Origin: Sulfurimicrobium sp.
GTDB taxonomy: Bacteria; Pseudomonadota; Gammaproteobacteria; Burkholderiales; Sulfuricellaceae
DNA length: 64,000 nucleotides
Assembly: GCA_030652035.1 (NCBI GenBank)
Contig: JAUSBJ010000009.1
Location: forward strand, 186,001-250,000
Reading direction: 5' to 3'
Shown: piece after piece, positions 10,507-19,800 of the stretch
How positions within the stretch are numbered: position 1 is the first letter of the stretch
Layout: each line of letters opens with the position of its first letter
Translations under genes and position numbers: made by a program
The notes under the pieces: model-generated
The model's input: only the letters and a program-made list of their open reading frames with translations
Database searches by the model: none
Told to the model about the DNA's origin: nothing

Positions 10507-12743
10507 TTCAGGACGCTTTCGGTGCGGGCAAGAAACTTGTCCGGATTCTCATAGCCGACCAGACGGTTTTTTTCCTTGCCGGACGGGTCGAAGAAAATGA
10601 TGCCCGGCGGGCCGAACAGGCCGAATTTCTTCAGCAAAGCCTTGTCCTCGTCGCTGTTCGCCGTGACATCGGCCTGCAACAAGATCATGTCCCCCAGCCG
10701 TGCCTGCACACGGGCGTCGCTGAAGGTAAAGCGCTCCAGCTCCTTGCATGACACGCACCAGTCGGCGTAAAAATCCAGCATCACGAATTTGCCTTGCGCC
10801 TGCTGTATGCGTTGATCGAGTTCGGCCACGCTTTTGACTTTCTCGAAACGCACATGGCCGCTTTCCGCTGCAACTGCCGTGCCCGCTCCACGCAGCCCGG
10901 ACAGGGGCTGAAGCACGTCGCGTCCGCCGGACAGTGCGCCGATGAGCAGGGCAACACCCGCGATCAGGGCCACCACGCCCACGCCTTTCCAGAATTTGGC
11001 CCAGCCTTTGCTCGGGTGCGGCAGCGGGTCCAGGGCGCGCAGATAAATCGCCGACACGATCAGCAGGGCGGCCCATAGCAGCATGTGCACGACCGCCGGA
11101 ATGACCGGCGAAATCAGCCAGATCGCGACACCCAGCAGCAGCACGCCGAAGAATGCCTTGACCGCTTCCATCCACCCTCCGGCACGCGGCAACAGCGCCC
11201 CGGCGGAAAGCCCGATCGCCAGCAGTGGCGCGCCCATGCCCAGCGCCATGGCAAACAGCGCCCAGCCGCCCAGCCACACGTCGCGGGTGAGGCCGATGTA
11301 GGCCAGCGCGCCCGCCAAGGGTGCTGCGACGCATGGTCCGACGATAACCGCCGAAAGCGCGCCCATGGCGAATACGCCGGTCAGCTTGCCGCCTTTCATC
11401 TTGTTGCTGGCGTCGTTGAAGCGGCTCTGGATGAAATTCGGCATTTGCAGTTCGTAGAAGCCGAACATGGAAAAAGCCAGCGCCACGAACACCAGCGCAA
11501 ACGTGCCGAGAACCCAGGGATTCTGCAGGGCGCTGGTCAAGAGCGTGCCGGACAATCCGGCGGCAACGCCTGCGGCAGCGTAGGTGATGGCCATGCCCAG
11601 CACATACGCCAGGGAGAGCGCGAAGGCGCGCGGCCGGGTGAGGTGCTGCCCCTGTCCGACGATGATCCCGGAAAGAATGGGAATCATGGGGAAGACGCAC
11701 GGGGTGAGCGCCAGGAGCAGGCCGAAACCGAAAAAGCTGGCGATCACCAGCCAGAAGTTTCCGCCCTTGAGCAGCGTTTCGATCTGTGATGATTCCGATG
11801 CGTCCCCATTTGCGGAGGCAGGTGCTGGAGCGGCTTCAGGCGCTGATGCCGGCTTGGTTTCAGGGGTGCCGGACGGCATGGAAGCAGGCAGGTCAAGCGT
11901 GAAGGTCTTGTTCTGCGGCGGATAGCACACGCCCTTTTCGCTGCATCCCTGGTAAGTGGCTTGCAGGGTGAGTTTTCCGGCCGCGCCCTGGAGGTGGACG
12001 AGCGCCTGGAAGGGGTGGTGGTACACTTCGGTGGCGCCGAAACTCGGGTCGGTCTTGGTCTCGCCCTTGGGCAGTTCGATCTTCGCGATGCTGACGCCTT
12101 CGGCATCCTTCAGCACGAATTTTATCCTGTCGCGGTACAGGTAATAGCCTTCGGCCGGCGTGAAGTCGGCCACCAGCGTTTGCGCATCCCGGGCCGTGAG
12201 CGCCAGCTTGAAGGCCTGGTCGGGTTCGAGAAGTTCATCCTGCGCGCCACCCTTGATCAGCGCGGTCAGCGCCGCTAGACCGCCGGAAGAGGCTTGGGGG
12301 GGGGGTTCCGCCGCTGCTGCCGGCAGCGTGAGCTTGATTGTCTGGGTGGTCGGCGGATAGCACACGCCGACATCGGCGCAGCCCTGCGATACGGCTTTCA
12401 GCGTGATATTCTGCGCCGATGAGGCGGTGCGCGTGAGTGGCAGCTTGATGACCAGGTTCTGGCGATAGGTTTCCACCTTGCCAAAGTATTCGTCCTGCTT
12501 GATCTTGCCTGCCGGAAATTGCCCTGTGCCTAGGGTCACACCTGCCGGTTCGATGCTGAACTTGAATTTTTCGCGATAGAGGTAATATCCATTGGCAATC
12601 TGGTAACGCACTTCGATGTTGTTTGCGTCCAGCACTTTGGCGGAGAACCTGAATGCCTGTTCCGGCTCCAGCAGATCGCCTTCTTCGGCATGGGCGCCCA
12701 GGATATGCAGCATCAGCAACATGCTGATAATAAAACGCATCAT
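10503..12743 (-). CDS. dsbD: Thiol:disulfide interchange protein DsbD with duplicated N-terminal domain
   Basis: DsbD carries electrons from cytoplasmic thioredoxin to periplasmic disulfide reductases. At 746 aa it is much longer than the usual 560-600. A signal peptide (1-19) is followed by two copies of the periplasmic alpha domain (about 24-150 and 168-290). Both begin LLEP(E/D)QAF and contain GYYLYR(E/D)(K/R)(F/I)KF and a GxCYPP(T/Q) motif. The membrane domain (about 330-600) has the FFGFGLLLALTPCVFPMIPILSG segment with its redox cysteine. The C-terminal thioredoxin domain has DWCVSCKELE near residue 657. The start directly abuts the cutA stop, and the 3' end overlaps the TlpA-like gene. 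Confidence 0.94.
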   Translation of the reverse strand: MMRFIISMLLMLHILGAHAEEGDLLEPEQAFRFSAKVLDANNIEVRYQIANGYYLYREKFKFSIEPAGVTLGTGQFPAGKIKQDEYFGKVETYRQNLVIKLPLTRTASSAQNITLKAVSQGCADVGVCYPPTTQTIKLTLPAAAAEPPPQASSGGLAALTALIKGGAQDELLEPDQAFKLALTARDAQTLVADFTPAEGYYLYRDRIKFVLKDAEGVSIAKIELPKGETKTDPSFGATEVYHHPFQALVHLQGAAGKLTLQATYQGCSEKGVCYPPQNKTFTLDLPASMPSGTPETKPASAPEAAPAPASANGDASESSQIETLLKGGNFWLVIASFFGFGLLLALTPCVFPMIPILSGIIVGQGQHLTRPRAFALSLAYVLGMAITYAAAGVAAGLSGTLLTSALQNPWVLGTFALVFVALAFSMFGFYELQMPNFIQSRFNDASNKMKGGKLTGVFAMGALSAVIVGPCVAAPLAGALAYIGLTRDVWLGGWALFAMALGMGAPLLAIGLSAGALLPRAGGWMEAVKAFFGVLLLGVAIWLISPVIPAVVHMLLWAALLIVSAIYLRALDPLPHPSKGWAKFWKGVGVVALIAGVALLIGALSGGRDVLQPLSGLRGAGTAVAAESGHVRFEKVKSVAELDQRIQQAQGKFVMLDFYADWCVSCKELERFTFSDARVQARLGDMILLQADVTANSDEDKALLKKFGLFGPPGIIFFDPSGKEKNRLVGYENPDKFLARTESVLK

Positions 12744-13076
12744 TTAGTGTTGCTCCTCGTTGTTATTGGTTTCCGCCTTTATCCAGGCGAGATATTCGGG
12801 CAGACCTGCGTGAACTGGGACTGCGATGATTTCAGGAAGTTCATAAGGGTGTTGCTGCCGGATGGCAGTTTCCACCTTGCTGTAATGAATCGCCAGTGTT
12901 TTAATCAGAAGCGGGATTTCCTGAGCCGTTTCAACCTGGCCCTGCCAGCGGTAAACCGAGGTGCAGGGCGCCAGTATGTTAACGCAGGCAGCCAGATGCC
13001 GGGAAATCAAAATTTCCGCCATGCGCTGGGCGCTCTCCTGGTCCGGCAGGTTGGTGATGACTAGTAAAGGTTCCAT
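12744..13076 (-). CDS. cutA: Divalent cation tolerance protein CutA1
   Basis: The protein is about 110 aa from the ATG at 13076. CutA1 forms a ferredoxin-like trimer implicated in copper/divalent-metal tolerance. Family motifs are VITNLPDQESAQRMAEILISRHLAACVNI, SVYRWQGQVETAQEIPLLIKT and HPYELPEIIAVPVHAGLPEYLAWI. The stop is immediately followed by the dsbD start, a conserved cutA-dsbD pairing. Its start is only six bases from the divergent fxsA start. An in-frame TTG four codons upstream is an alternative start. Confidence 0.93.
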   Translation of the reverse strand: MEPLLVITNLPDQESAQRMAEILISRHLAACVNILAPCTSVYRWQGQVETAQEIPLLIKTLAIHYSKVETAIRQQHPYELPEIIAVPVHAGLPEYLAWIKAETNNNEEQH

Positions 13077-13082
13077 AACTCC

Positions 13083-13490
13083 ATGCAATTATTGTTCGTT
13101 TTTTTGATTTTACTCAGTTTTCCGGCGCTTGAGATTGTAGTCCTGTTTCGGCTGGCGGATGCTATCGGCTGGTGGCTCCTGCCCTGGCTGATTCTGAGCG
13201 CGGCGGCAGGCTGGGCACTGATTCAGGAAGAGCGGCTGGCCATGTTCGGCCGTCTGTTTTCTGCCCTTCAATCGGGTCAGCCGCCGGGATTCGCCATGCT
13301 GGACAGCCTGCGCACCCTGTTCGCCGGCGTGCTGCTGATATTCCCCGGCGTGATCAGCGATGGCCTGGCCGTCATCCTGCTGCTGTTGCCCCGTTCCAAA
13401 GTGCCGCCTTCTCCGGCGCGTGAAGCCGGTGAAGGCGAGGTCATTATCGAAGGGGAATGGCAGCGCGAAGAGGACAAGCGCCTGAAATAG
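13083..13490 (+). CDS. fxsA: FxsA family membrane protein
   Basis: The protein is 135 aa. FxsA is a small inner-membrane protein whose overproduction in E. coli counters F-plasmid exclusion of phage T7. The N-terminal hydrophobic segment LLFVFLILLSFPALEIVVLF, the motif WALIQEERLAMF and the membrane segment FAGVLLIFPGVISDGLAVILLLLP are diagnostic. The hydrophilic Glu/Lys-rich tail (100-135) is typical. It is transcribed divergently from cutA with six bases between start codons, and its 3' end faces the MoaD-like gene eight bases away with no visible terminator. Confidence 0.9.
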   Translation: MQLLFVFLILLSFPALEIVVLFRLADAIGWWLLPWLILSAAAGWALIQEERLAMFGRLFSALQSGQPPGFAMLDSLRTLFAGVLLIFPGVISDGLAVILLLLPRSKVPPSPAREAGEGEVIIEGEWQREEDKRLK

Positions 13491-13498
13491 AGCTCATA

Positions 13499-13744
13499 TC
13501 AGCGGCGGCTCAGCATCAGGCCGATTTCATCCTGATCGTTGATCCCGGCGTCCAGGCCGACAAAATTCTTGTTGACCGTGGCCTGAATTTTATCGTCGAT
13601 CAGGTACACCGGCCATTCCTCCCCGCGCTTGCGCAGAAATGCCAGCAGGCTGCGCAGATCCTGCACGCTGGGCGGAAGTTTCAGTTCTTCGGCGGTCGTG
13701 CCGAGACGATCTGCGAGAGTGGAAAAATACAATATCCTGGCCAT
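13499..13744 (-). CDS. MoaD/ThiS-family ubiquitin-fold protein lacking the C-terminal diglycine
   Basis: The protein is 81 aa with the MoaD pattern: MARILYFSTLADRLGTTAEEL at the start, a central helix (DLRSLLAFLRKRG), VNKNFVG and DEIGLML at the end. Sulfur carriers of this fold normally finish in Gly-Gly, which is adenylated and thiocarboxylated. Here the protein ends in MLSRR, so it cannot act as a standard sulfur donor. It could be a structural homologue or a degenerate copy. It follows murI by 12 bases on the same strand, away from other molybdopterin genes. Confidence 0.72.
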   Translation of the reverse strand: MARILYFSTLADRLGTTAEELKLPPSVQDLRSLLAFLRKRGEEWPVYLIDDKIQATVNKNFVGLDAGINDQDEIGLMLSRR

Positions 13745-13756
13745 TCGTAAGCTCCG

Positions 13757-14563
13757 TTACCATTTCACTACATGAACATTGGACAGCGTCCGCCCGAGAA
13801 AGCGTTCGCCTATGGTCTGAAAACGCAGCGGGACATCCGTGACATAGAACTGGTAGTCCGGCTGGCTGCGTTGCGGGTTGGCCAGCTTGAGTTCGGCCAG
13901 CAGGGCTGCAGTCTCCTCCGCCATGGCTTCCGCTGAATCCACCAGTTTCACGCCGCTGCCGGCCACCTCCTGCAGCAAGGGCTTGAGCAGGGGGTAGTGG
14001 GTGCACCCCAGGACCAGGGTGTCGATGCCTTGCGCCAGCACCGGCTTGAGGTATTCCTGGGCGGTGAGGCGGGTGACAGGGTGGTCGAGCCAGCCTTCCT
14101 CCACCAGGGGCACGAACAGCGGGCAGGCCTGGGAAAAAATGCGCACATCCGGCTCGTATTGATGGATGGCCCGGGCGTAGGCATTGCTGTTGATGGTGGT
14201 GGGCGTGCCGATGATGCCCACCTGTCTGCGCTCGCTGGCGGCAATGGCGCCCAGCGCGCCGGCGTCGATCACGTCCAGCACCGGCACCGGGGAAAGGTCC
14301 TTCACCACCTGCGAGGCCACGGCTGCCATGGTGTTGCAGGCGATGATCAGCATCTTGACCTGCTTTTGCAGCAGGAATTCGGCAATTTCCCGGGTGTAGT
14401 AGGAAATGGTCTCCACCGATTTGACGCCGTAGGGCACACGCGCGGTGTCGCCGAAGTAGACGATGTTCTCGAACGGCAGGCGTTCCATCAGGGCGCGCAC
14501 CACGGTCAATCCGCCGACGCCGGAGTCGAATACGCCGATGGCGTTGCCGGGATTAGCTTGCAT
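13757..14563 (-). CDS. murI: Glutamate racemase
   Basis: MurI makes D-glutamate for peptidoglycan. The 268-aa protein has both catalytic cysteines: C76 in MLIIACNTMAAVAS and C187 in TLVLGCTHYPLL. The N-terminal GVFDSGVGGLTVVRALMERLP and YFGDTARVPYG segments hold the active-site Asp and Ser. A long inverted-repeat element (14597-14716) lies immediately upstream. Confidence 0.97.
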   Translation of the reverse strand: MQANPGNAIGVFDSGVGGLTVVRALMERLPFENIVYFGDTARVPYGVKSVETISYYTREIAEFLLQKQVKMLIIACNTMAAVASQVVKDLSPVPVLDVIDAGALGAIAASERRQVGIIGTPTTINSNAYARAIHQYEPDVRIFSQACPLFVPLVEEGWLDHPVTRLTAQEYLKPVLAQGIDTLVLGCTHYPLLKPLLQEVAGSGVKLVDSAEAMAEETAALLAELKLANPQRSQPDYQFYVTDVPLRFQTIGERFLGRTLSNVHVVKW

Positions 14564-14596
14564 GAGTCATTCCTTGTCAATCTTAAAAACGTTTGA

Positions 14597-14716
14597 ACCG
14601 CAAAGGACGCGAAGGGACGCAATGGGATTCAAAAGCGAAAGAACCTGTTTTGTCTATCCGCAGAAAATTTTTAACCTGTCGCTTGGCCTTGCGAACCTTC
14701 GCGTCCTTTGCGGTGA
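14597..14716. repeat. Dispersed inverted repeat, CCGCAAAGG family, overlapping a gene end
   Basis: The left arm ACCGCAAAGGACGCGAAGGG (14597-14616) has its complement at 14690-14714 (GCGAACCTTCGCGTCCTTTG followed by CGGT). The right arm overlaps the last codons of the adjacent minus-strand epimerase-like gene (stop at 14671). The element is of the same family as those at 1761, 31972 and 34778. Confidence 0.85.
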
Positions 14717-15585
14717 GACGCTGTTTCCAGAGCCAACCCTAGCGCGACGCCGGGGTATTGCAGTTTAACTTTCAGTTCCAGCTTGATGCGGCGATTCAGT
14801 ATGCGGCGCGACTCCGACATGTAGGACAGCATGCCCGGCGATATTTCCTGCTGGGCCTCCTGCCAGGAAATGCGGCGCGGACGCTCAAGCTGGTAATGGT
14901 CTGCCACGAGATCAAAGTAATCGGCCATTTTCATCGGCGCATCGTCGCTGGCATTGTAAACCCTGTTGGGGCGTCCGCGGGCCAATGCGGCGGCGGCAAT
15001 GCGCGCCAGGTCGTCGCCGTGAATATGGTTGGTGTAGCCGTCGTCTTCTTCGCGCAGGGCCGGGATGCGGTTTTCCAGGCGTTCGCGCGGCAGGCGGCCT
15101 GCGGCATAAATGCCCGGCACGCGCAGGATGCTCACCCTGACGCCGTTACGCTTGCCCCAGCGCCGCAAGGCCGCTTCCGCATCGGCGCGCCGTATCGCGC
15201 GGGCCGTGGTCGGGCGGGTGGGGTGGATTTCGTCCACCTCGCCGCCCTGGCAATCGCCATACACCCCGGTGGTACTAATGTAGACCAGACGCTGTGGTAA
15301 AATTTTTGCCTGCGATAAAGCGGCAAGCAGGTTGCGGGTGCGCAGATCGCTTCGGCCCTGGCGCTGAGGCGGTGCAAAATGCAGCACAGCGTCCGCCAGT
15401 CCGCCCAGGCGTCCCAAGGTGGCAGGCTGGTCGAGATCGCCGGGTACAGGCGTCACATCCAGCGTACGCATCCGTTCCGCGCTCGCGGCACTGCGCGCCA
15501 GCGCGTAAATGCGAAAGCGGCGTGACAGCAGTGCTGCGGCCCGGGCGCCGATATCGCCGTAACCTACGATCAATAGTTTTTGCAT
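14671..15585 (-). CDS. NAD(P)-dependent epimerase/dehydratase-like protein (SDR superfamily)
   Basis: The protein is 304 aa. The N-terminus LLIVGYGDIGARAAALL is a Rossmann nucleotide-binding motif (GxGxxG). The region YISTTGVYGDCQGG (about 105-118) and the following Arg/Glu-rich helix resemble atypical SDRs such as the YeeZ group; the substrate is unknown. The final residues (about 285-304, SHRKGREGSQGQATG) are encoded inside the right arm of the CCGCAAAGG repeat, so the original C-terminus was probably replaced. It is divergent from the reductase at 15609, with 23 bases between start codons. Confidence 0.85.
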   Translation of the reverse strand: MQKLLIVGYGDIGARAAALLSRRFRIYALARSAASAERMRTLDVTPVPGDLDQPATLGRLGGLADAVLHFAPPQRQGRSDLRTRNLLAALSQAKILPQRLVYISTTGVYGDCQGGEVDEIHPTRPTTARAIRRADAEAALRRWGKRNGVRVSILRVPGIYAAGRLPRERLENRIPALREEDDGYTNHIHGDDLARIAAAALARGRPNRVYNASDDAPMKMADYFDLVADHYQLERPRRISWQEAQQEISPGMLSYMSESRRILNRRIKLELKVKLQYPGVALGLALETASHRKGREGSQGQATG

Positions 15586-15608
15586 TCTTTACTTATCAGG
15601 GTGTGCCC

Positions 15609-16625
15609 ATGTCATTTCAAGTCACCATCAAGCCCAGCAATCACCAATATTCCGCCCCGGAGCATGAAACCATTCTGGAATCGGCCCTGCGCGAGGGCTT
15701 TGCCCTGCCGTACGGATGCCGCAACGGCGCCTGCGGCAGTTGCAAGGGAAAGATTCTGCAAGGCCAGGTGGATTACGGCAAGTACCAGGACAACGCCCTC
15801 AGCGAGACCGAAAAACATGCCGGCATGGCCCTGTTCTGCACGGCAAAGCCACTGACCGACGTGGTGATCGAATGCAGGGAAGTCGGCGCGGCGCGCGATA
15901 TCCCGGTCAAAACCATGCCGTGCCGGGTGCAGAAGATGGAAAAAGTCGCGCACGACGTGATGATACTGCACCTCAAGTTACCGGCCAATGAACGTCTGCA
16001 ATTCCTCGCCGGGCAATACATCGACATCCTGCTCAAGGACGGCAAGCGGCGCAGCTTTTCCCTCGCCAACGCGCCCCACGACGACGAATTCCTGCAGCTG
16101 CATGTGCGCCACATGCCGGGCGGCGTGTTCACCGGCCAGGTGTTCAACAGCATGCAGGAAAAGGCCATCCTGCGTTTCGAAGGCCCGCATGGCAGCTTCT
16201 TCCTGCGCGAGGACAGCAAGAAGCCGATCCTGTTCGTGGCCGGCGGCACCGGTTTCGCCCCCATCAAGGGCATGCTGGAACACGCATTCCAGGCGCACTG
16301 CAAGCGTGAAATGGTGCTCTACTGGGGCGCGCGCAGCCTGCGCGACCTCTACATGCCGCACCTGGCCGGGCAATGGCAGCAGGAGCATCCCAACTTCACC
16401 TTCATCCCGGTCCTGTCCGAGCCGCTTGCCGAAGACAACTGGCCCGGCCGCACCGGCCTGGTGCACCAGGCGGTTGCGGATGACTTCGCCGACCTGTCCG
16501 GCTATCAGGTCTACGCCTGCGGCGCGCCACAGATGGTGGAGGCCGGTAAGCAGGCGTTTGTTGCACGCGGTCTGCCGGAAGACGAGTTTTTTGCGGATGC
16601 GTTTACGTTTGCTGCGGGAGTGTAG
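15609..16625 (+). CDS. 2Fe-2S ferredoxin/FAD/NAD(P)H reductase (CDP-6-deoxyglucose reductase-like)
   Basis: The protein is 338 aa from the ATG at 15609, with AGGGTG upstream; the long upstream extension is not real. Residues 1-90 form a plant-type [2Fe-2S] domain with ligands C37, C42, C45 and C77. An FAD-binding barrel follows (RRSFSLANAP, about 144-153), then an NAD(P)-binding domain (FVAGGTGFAPIKG, about 211-223, and a C-terminal CGAPQMVEAG). The architecture matches AscD-like and aromatic oxygenase reductases. With no oxygenase nearby, the acceptor is unknown. The 3' end faces the defence island. Confidence 0.9.
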   Translation: MSFQVTIKPSNHQYSAPEHETILESALREGFALPYGCRNGACGSCKGKILQGQVDYGKYQDNALSETEKHAGMALFCTAKPLTDVVIECREVGAARDIPVKTMPCRVQKMEKVAHDVMILHLKLPANERLQFLAGQYIDILLKDGKRRSFSLANAPHDDEFLQLHVRHMPGGVFTGQVFNSMQEKAILRFEGPHGSFFLREDSKKPILFVAGGTGFAPIKGMLEHAFQAHCKREMVLYWGARSLRDLYMPHLAGQWQQEHPNFTFIPVLSEPLAEDNWPGRTGLVHQAVADDFADLSGYQVYACGAPQMVEAGKQAFVARGLPEDEFFADAFTFAAGV

Positions 16626-16737
16626 GGGGCAGCTCTGTGCCATCAGCGGTCGCAAATATATCCACAAAATCGGATTGCCGAACGGCGGTTCCCACCATTA
16701 AGCGGCCACCGACTTTCCCGCGTTGCGGTAGGATTTT

Positions 16738-16835
16738 GTCTGCATATAGTGCGCGGTGCTTACTGAGTTTGTAGAAAGCGCCGTAACTGAGCGGTCATTC
16801 CATAGTGACCAAGCAGAGCCGCGCTATATGCAGAC
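16738..16835. repeat. Inverted repeat at the 3' boundary of the defence operon
   Basis: GTCTGCATATAGTGCGCGG (16738-16756) is inverted at 16819-16835 as CCGCGCTATATGCAGAC, identical apart from a 2-base gap. The right arm contains the last codons and stop of the Res-like gene (16824). The arms are 62 bases apart. This may mark an insertion boundary or be a weak bidirectional terminator; no T-run follows. The rest of 16626-16823 shows nothing recognisable. Confidence 0.7.
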
Positions 16836-19800
16836 AGCCTCAATGAGGCGCTTCACATATTCTGTATCGTCCTGCATCAACAGCACGTTCAAAGCGCGGA
16901 AATCATCCAGCGTCGTGATACCCCACTTTTGCAGGTCGCCCATCCGTGTCGGCGAAATGACGAAACTGCTCAGTGTCACCGCCTTGTCGGCAAGGCGACT
17001 TTCGATGTCCTTAATGGTCTTGAAGAACTGCACCTTCGGGCTGGACGGGCCTTCGTGGATCAGGCCATGGGGTTCGATGAAGGCGATGTGCTGCTTGCTG
17101 CCATCGAGCACCCAAAGAATGAAGTCGGGATAGAAACTGCCCGCCTCGAAGAATCCGATGCCACCGCCGCGCGCTTTGTTTCTCAACAGAAAGAATTCCT
17201 TGCCCGCATAGGCTGTCTCACTTGCCGCAAAATGCGCGTGCAAGTCATTCACGAATCTGAACTCGCTGTCTTTCAAGGCTACGGGCAGCACCTTGATACG
17301 CGCAGTTGCTGCCGTCCCGTCGGGCATGTGCAGCAGGGGCGAATAAAGATGAATCCCGCCCAGCAAGGCCCGTGGTGGATTTCCGGAAGACTTCGGTTCC
17401 TCGTGCAGCTCATCGGCCTTTCCCGACTTCTTGATAGTCTGCGCCAGCTTCTCGACATCGGCGGCCAGCTGTTTGAGATCGGCCACCAGCGCCGTTTCGT
17501 TACTATCCACCATGACCTGCCAGCGTTCGCCGGGCTGAGGCAGGTTCTCGTCGTCCGCCGTCAACTCCCGATATTCAAGACGACGTTCGAAGAAAGCATC
17601 GACGTAATAGTTGAAGAGCGCTTCCATCAACCGCTTCAACAGGGTGGTGACGATCACCTGCCACTGCTTTACCTCAGCCCATGCGCGGGGCTGCATTACG
17701 GAATCCGGTGCGTAGAGGCTATACCAGCCGCTGGCGCCGTCGGCGAATAGCAAGGGCAGGTCTTGGCGCTGAATGAGCAGATTCTCGAATCCCCGCACCC
17801 GTTTGAAGGCTTCCAATTCAAAGAACACGGCATCCCAATCCACCAATGCAAGCTGATGGCTATGGAGCTGCTGCGTCTGCTTGGTAGTGGCCTGCGCCAC
17901 GTTCGCCTTGCCCACGGCCATGGCCTCGATGCGGGGATACCAGTCCAGCTCGACACGCCGGACCAACAGTTTCGGCGGCAGCGGCAATTTGAGGATCGGG
18001 AGCGGCGCATCCAGCTTGAAGTCGTATTCCTTGCCGTTGTCCTTCTTACGCTTGGGTCGCAGTACTTTCAAACGATTGCCGAAATCGCGCGTGGTATGCA
18101 TCGGCATCTCGATGACTTCCTTGCGCTCGTTACCCGGCAAACCTTCCTCGGCAAGATAGTCGCGGAAGCGCTGCATGAACTCAGCCTCGATGCCGAACAC
18201 CTGCAAGGTTTCCAGCCACTGAATGTTGGCCGGACGCGGGACATTGACACGTGTGCAGCGGCTGCTGCGTTTCAGGCTCCAATCGAAACCTTTGAGCCGC
18301 ACGCCACGGCCAAAGAGCTGGATAATTTGCGAGCCTTCCGACTTGCCGACGTGCATCAGGCCAAGCGTGGAAACCCGCCAGCAGTCCCAGCCTTCGATGA
18401 ATTTCTTGGCGCCGATGAGGATATTCACCGGCGACTGGCTGTCAGACGCTGCCGCAAACAAGGGCCGGTCGTCAAACTCGCTGTCGGCGATTTCCACTTT
18501 GTCAGCCGGAATCTGCTCGCCGATATGGTCTGCCAGGCCCTTGGCGTCGCCCACATTGATCAAGCCAAAGGGATGCTCCGCGTGGCCGACACGCAAGTGA
18601 ATCTCACCGCTGTCGCCCTTGATCCGCGTGATGCGTAGCACGCCATTGGCCTTGGCTTGAAAAACTTCCGCCAGGATCAGCCGATAGATTTCGTCGGCTG
18701 ACGTGTCGCCATGCAATATCGCCTGCAACACGGGAAAGCAGTTGCCGAAGATGTCGCTGCCGTTGGCATCCACCATTCCATTGGCCGCGCCCGATTGGGT
18801 GAGCAGCAGCTTGATGTCCTGCTTGCTGGTGGCCGGATCGGCAAGAAACTCGCCGAGAAACAGGACGATCTTGGCCACGTCCGCAATGGCCGCCTTCTCG
18901 TCCTGGTTGGCGCCACCGGGCTTGCTGACGCTACCGCCCACGAACACCCACAACGGCTTTTCCAAATGAAAGGGCCGTAACGCCAGAGCCTCGCGGTCGT
19001 AGAGGCGAAGCTGCTGGAAATAGGCCAGCAGGCAGGCCGTCAGGTAGCGCCGCGTATTCGTTCCCTCCTGCGCCAGGTTGAGGATGCTGTAATCCTTGCC
19101 GAAGCCGTCCTCGTAGAAGTAGCGGTAGGAGTAGTCGAACAGCACGCTCTTCGCATAGGTCTGGGTAATGGTTTCGCTGCCCGCCGCTGCAACGGCCTGG
19201 GCGAACGTCGCCGAATACTCGAAGACGAAGCCGCGTGCCGCGATGGCCGCTCGGCGTTTCAGCCAGCCGGTTTCTTCCTCGCTGCCCAGCCCCCGGTGGC
19301 CTTCGTCCACCAGTAGCAGATTGTTGTCGCCGAACTCGGAGACAGCCACCGTGTTTTCTCGGCGCACCTCACCCAGCTTGGTGATTTCGATCACATCGAC
19401 GCGCCCAAGATTGGGCGTGCCCAACAGGTCCGCACGAAATCGCTGCGACGCGAGGCCGTTCAGCGCCATCTCTCGCAGATGCTGGTCGGTCAGCGATTCG
19501 TTCGGTGTCACCAGCACCGAACGGGAGAACTCATTCTCCCGGCCCGATGCCTTAGCGTAATGGCGGAACTGGATCACGTTCGCGTGCATCAGCAAGGTCT
19601 TGCCGCTGCCGGTAGCGTTCTGGTAGCACAGGCGATTCAGATCGGAGACGGTAAACGCCTCGATGGCGGTCGGCAGTTTCGCCTTCGCGCGCCAGTCGTT
19701 GAAGCGCGACAGAAAATCGTTGAGCGAATCCAGCAAACGCGTCGGCTGGTGGAAGAACAAATCGAGATAGCGTTCCGCGAACAGCAGGGAAAGCCACTGG

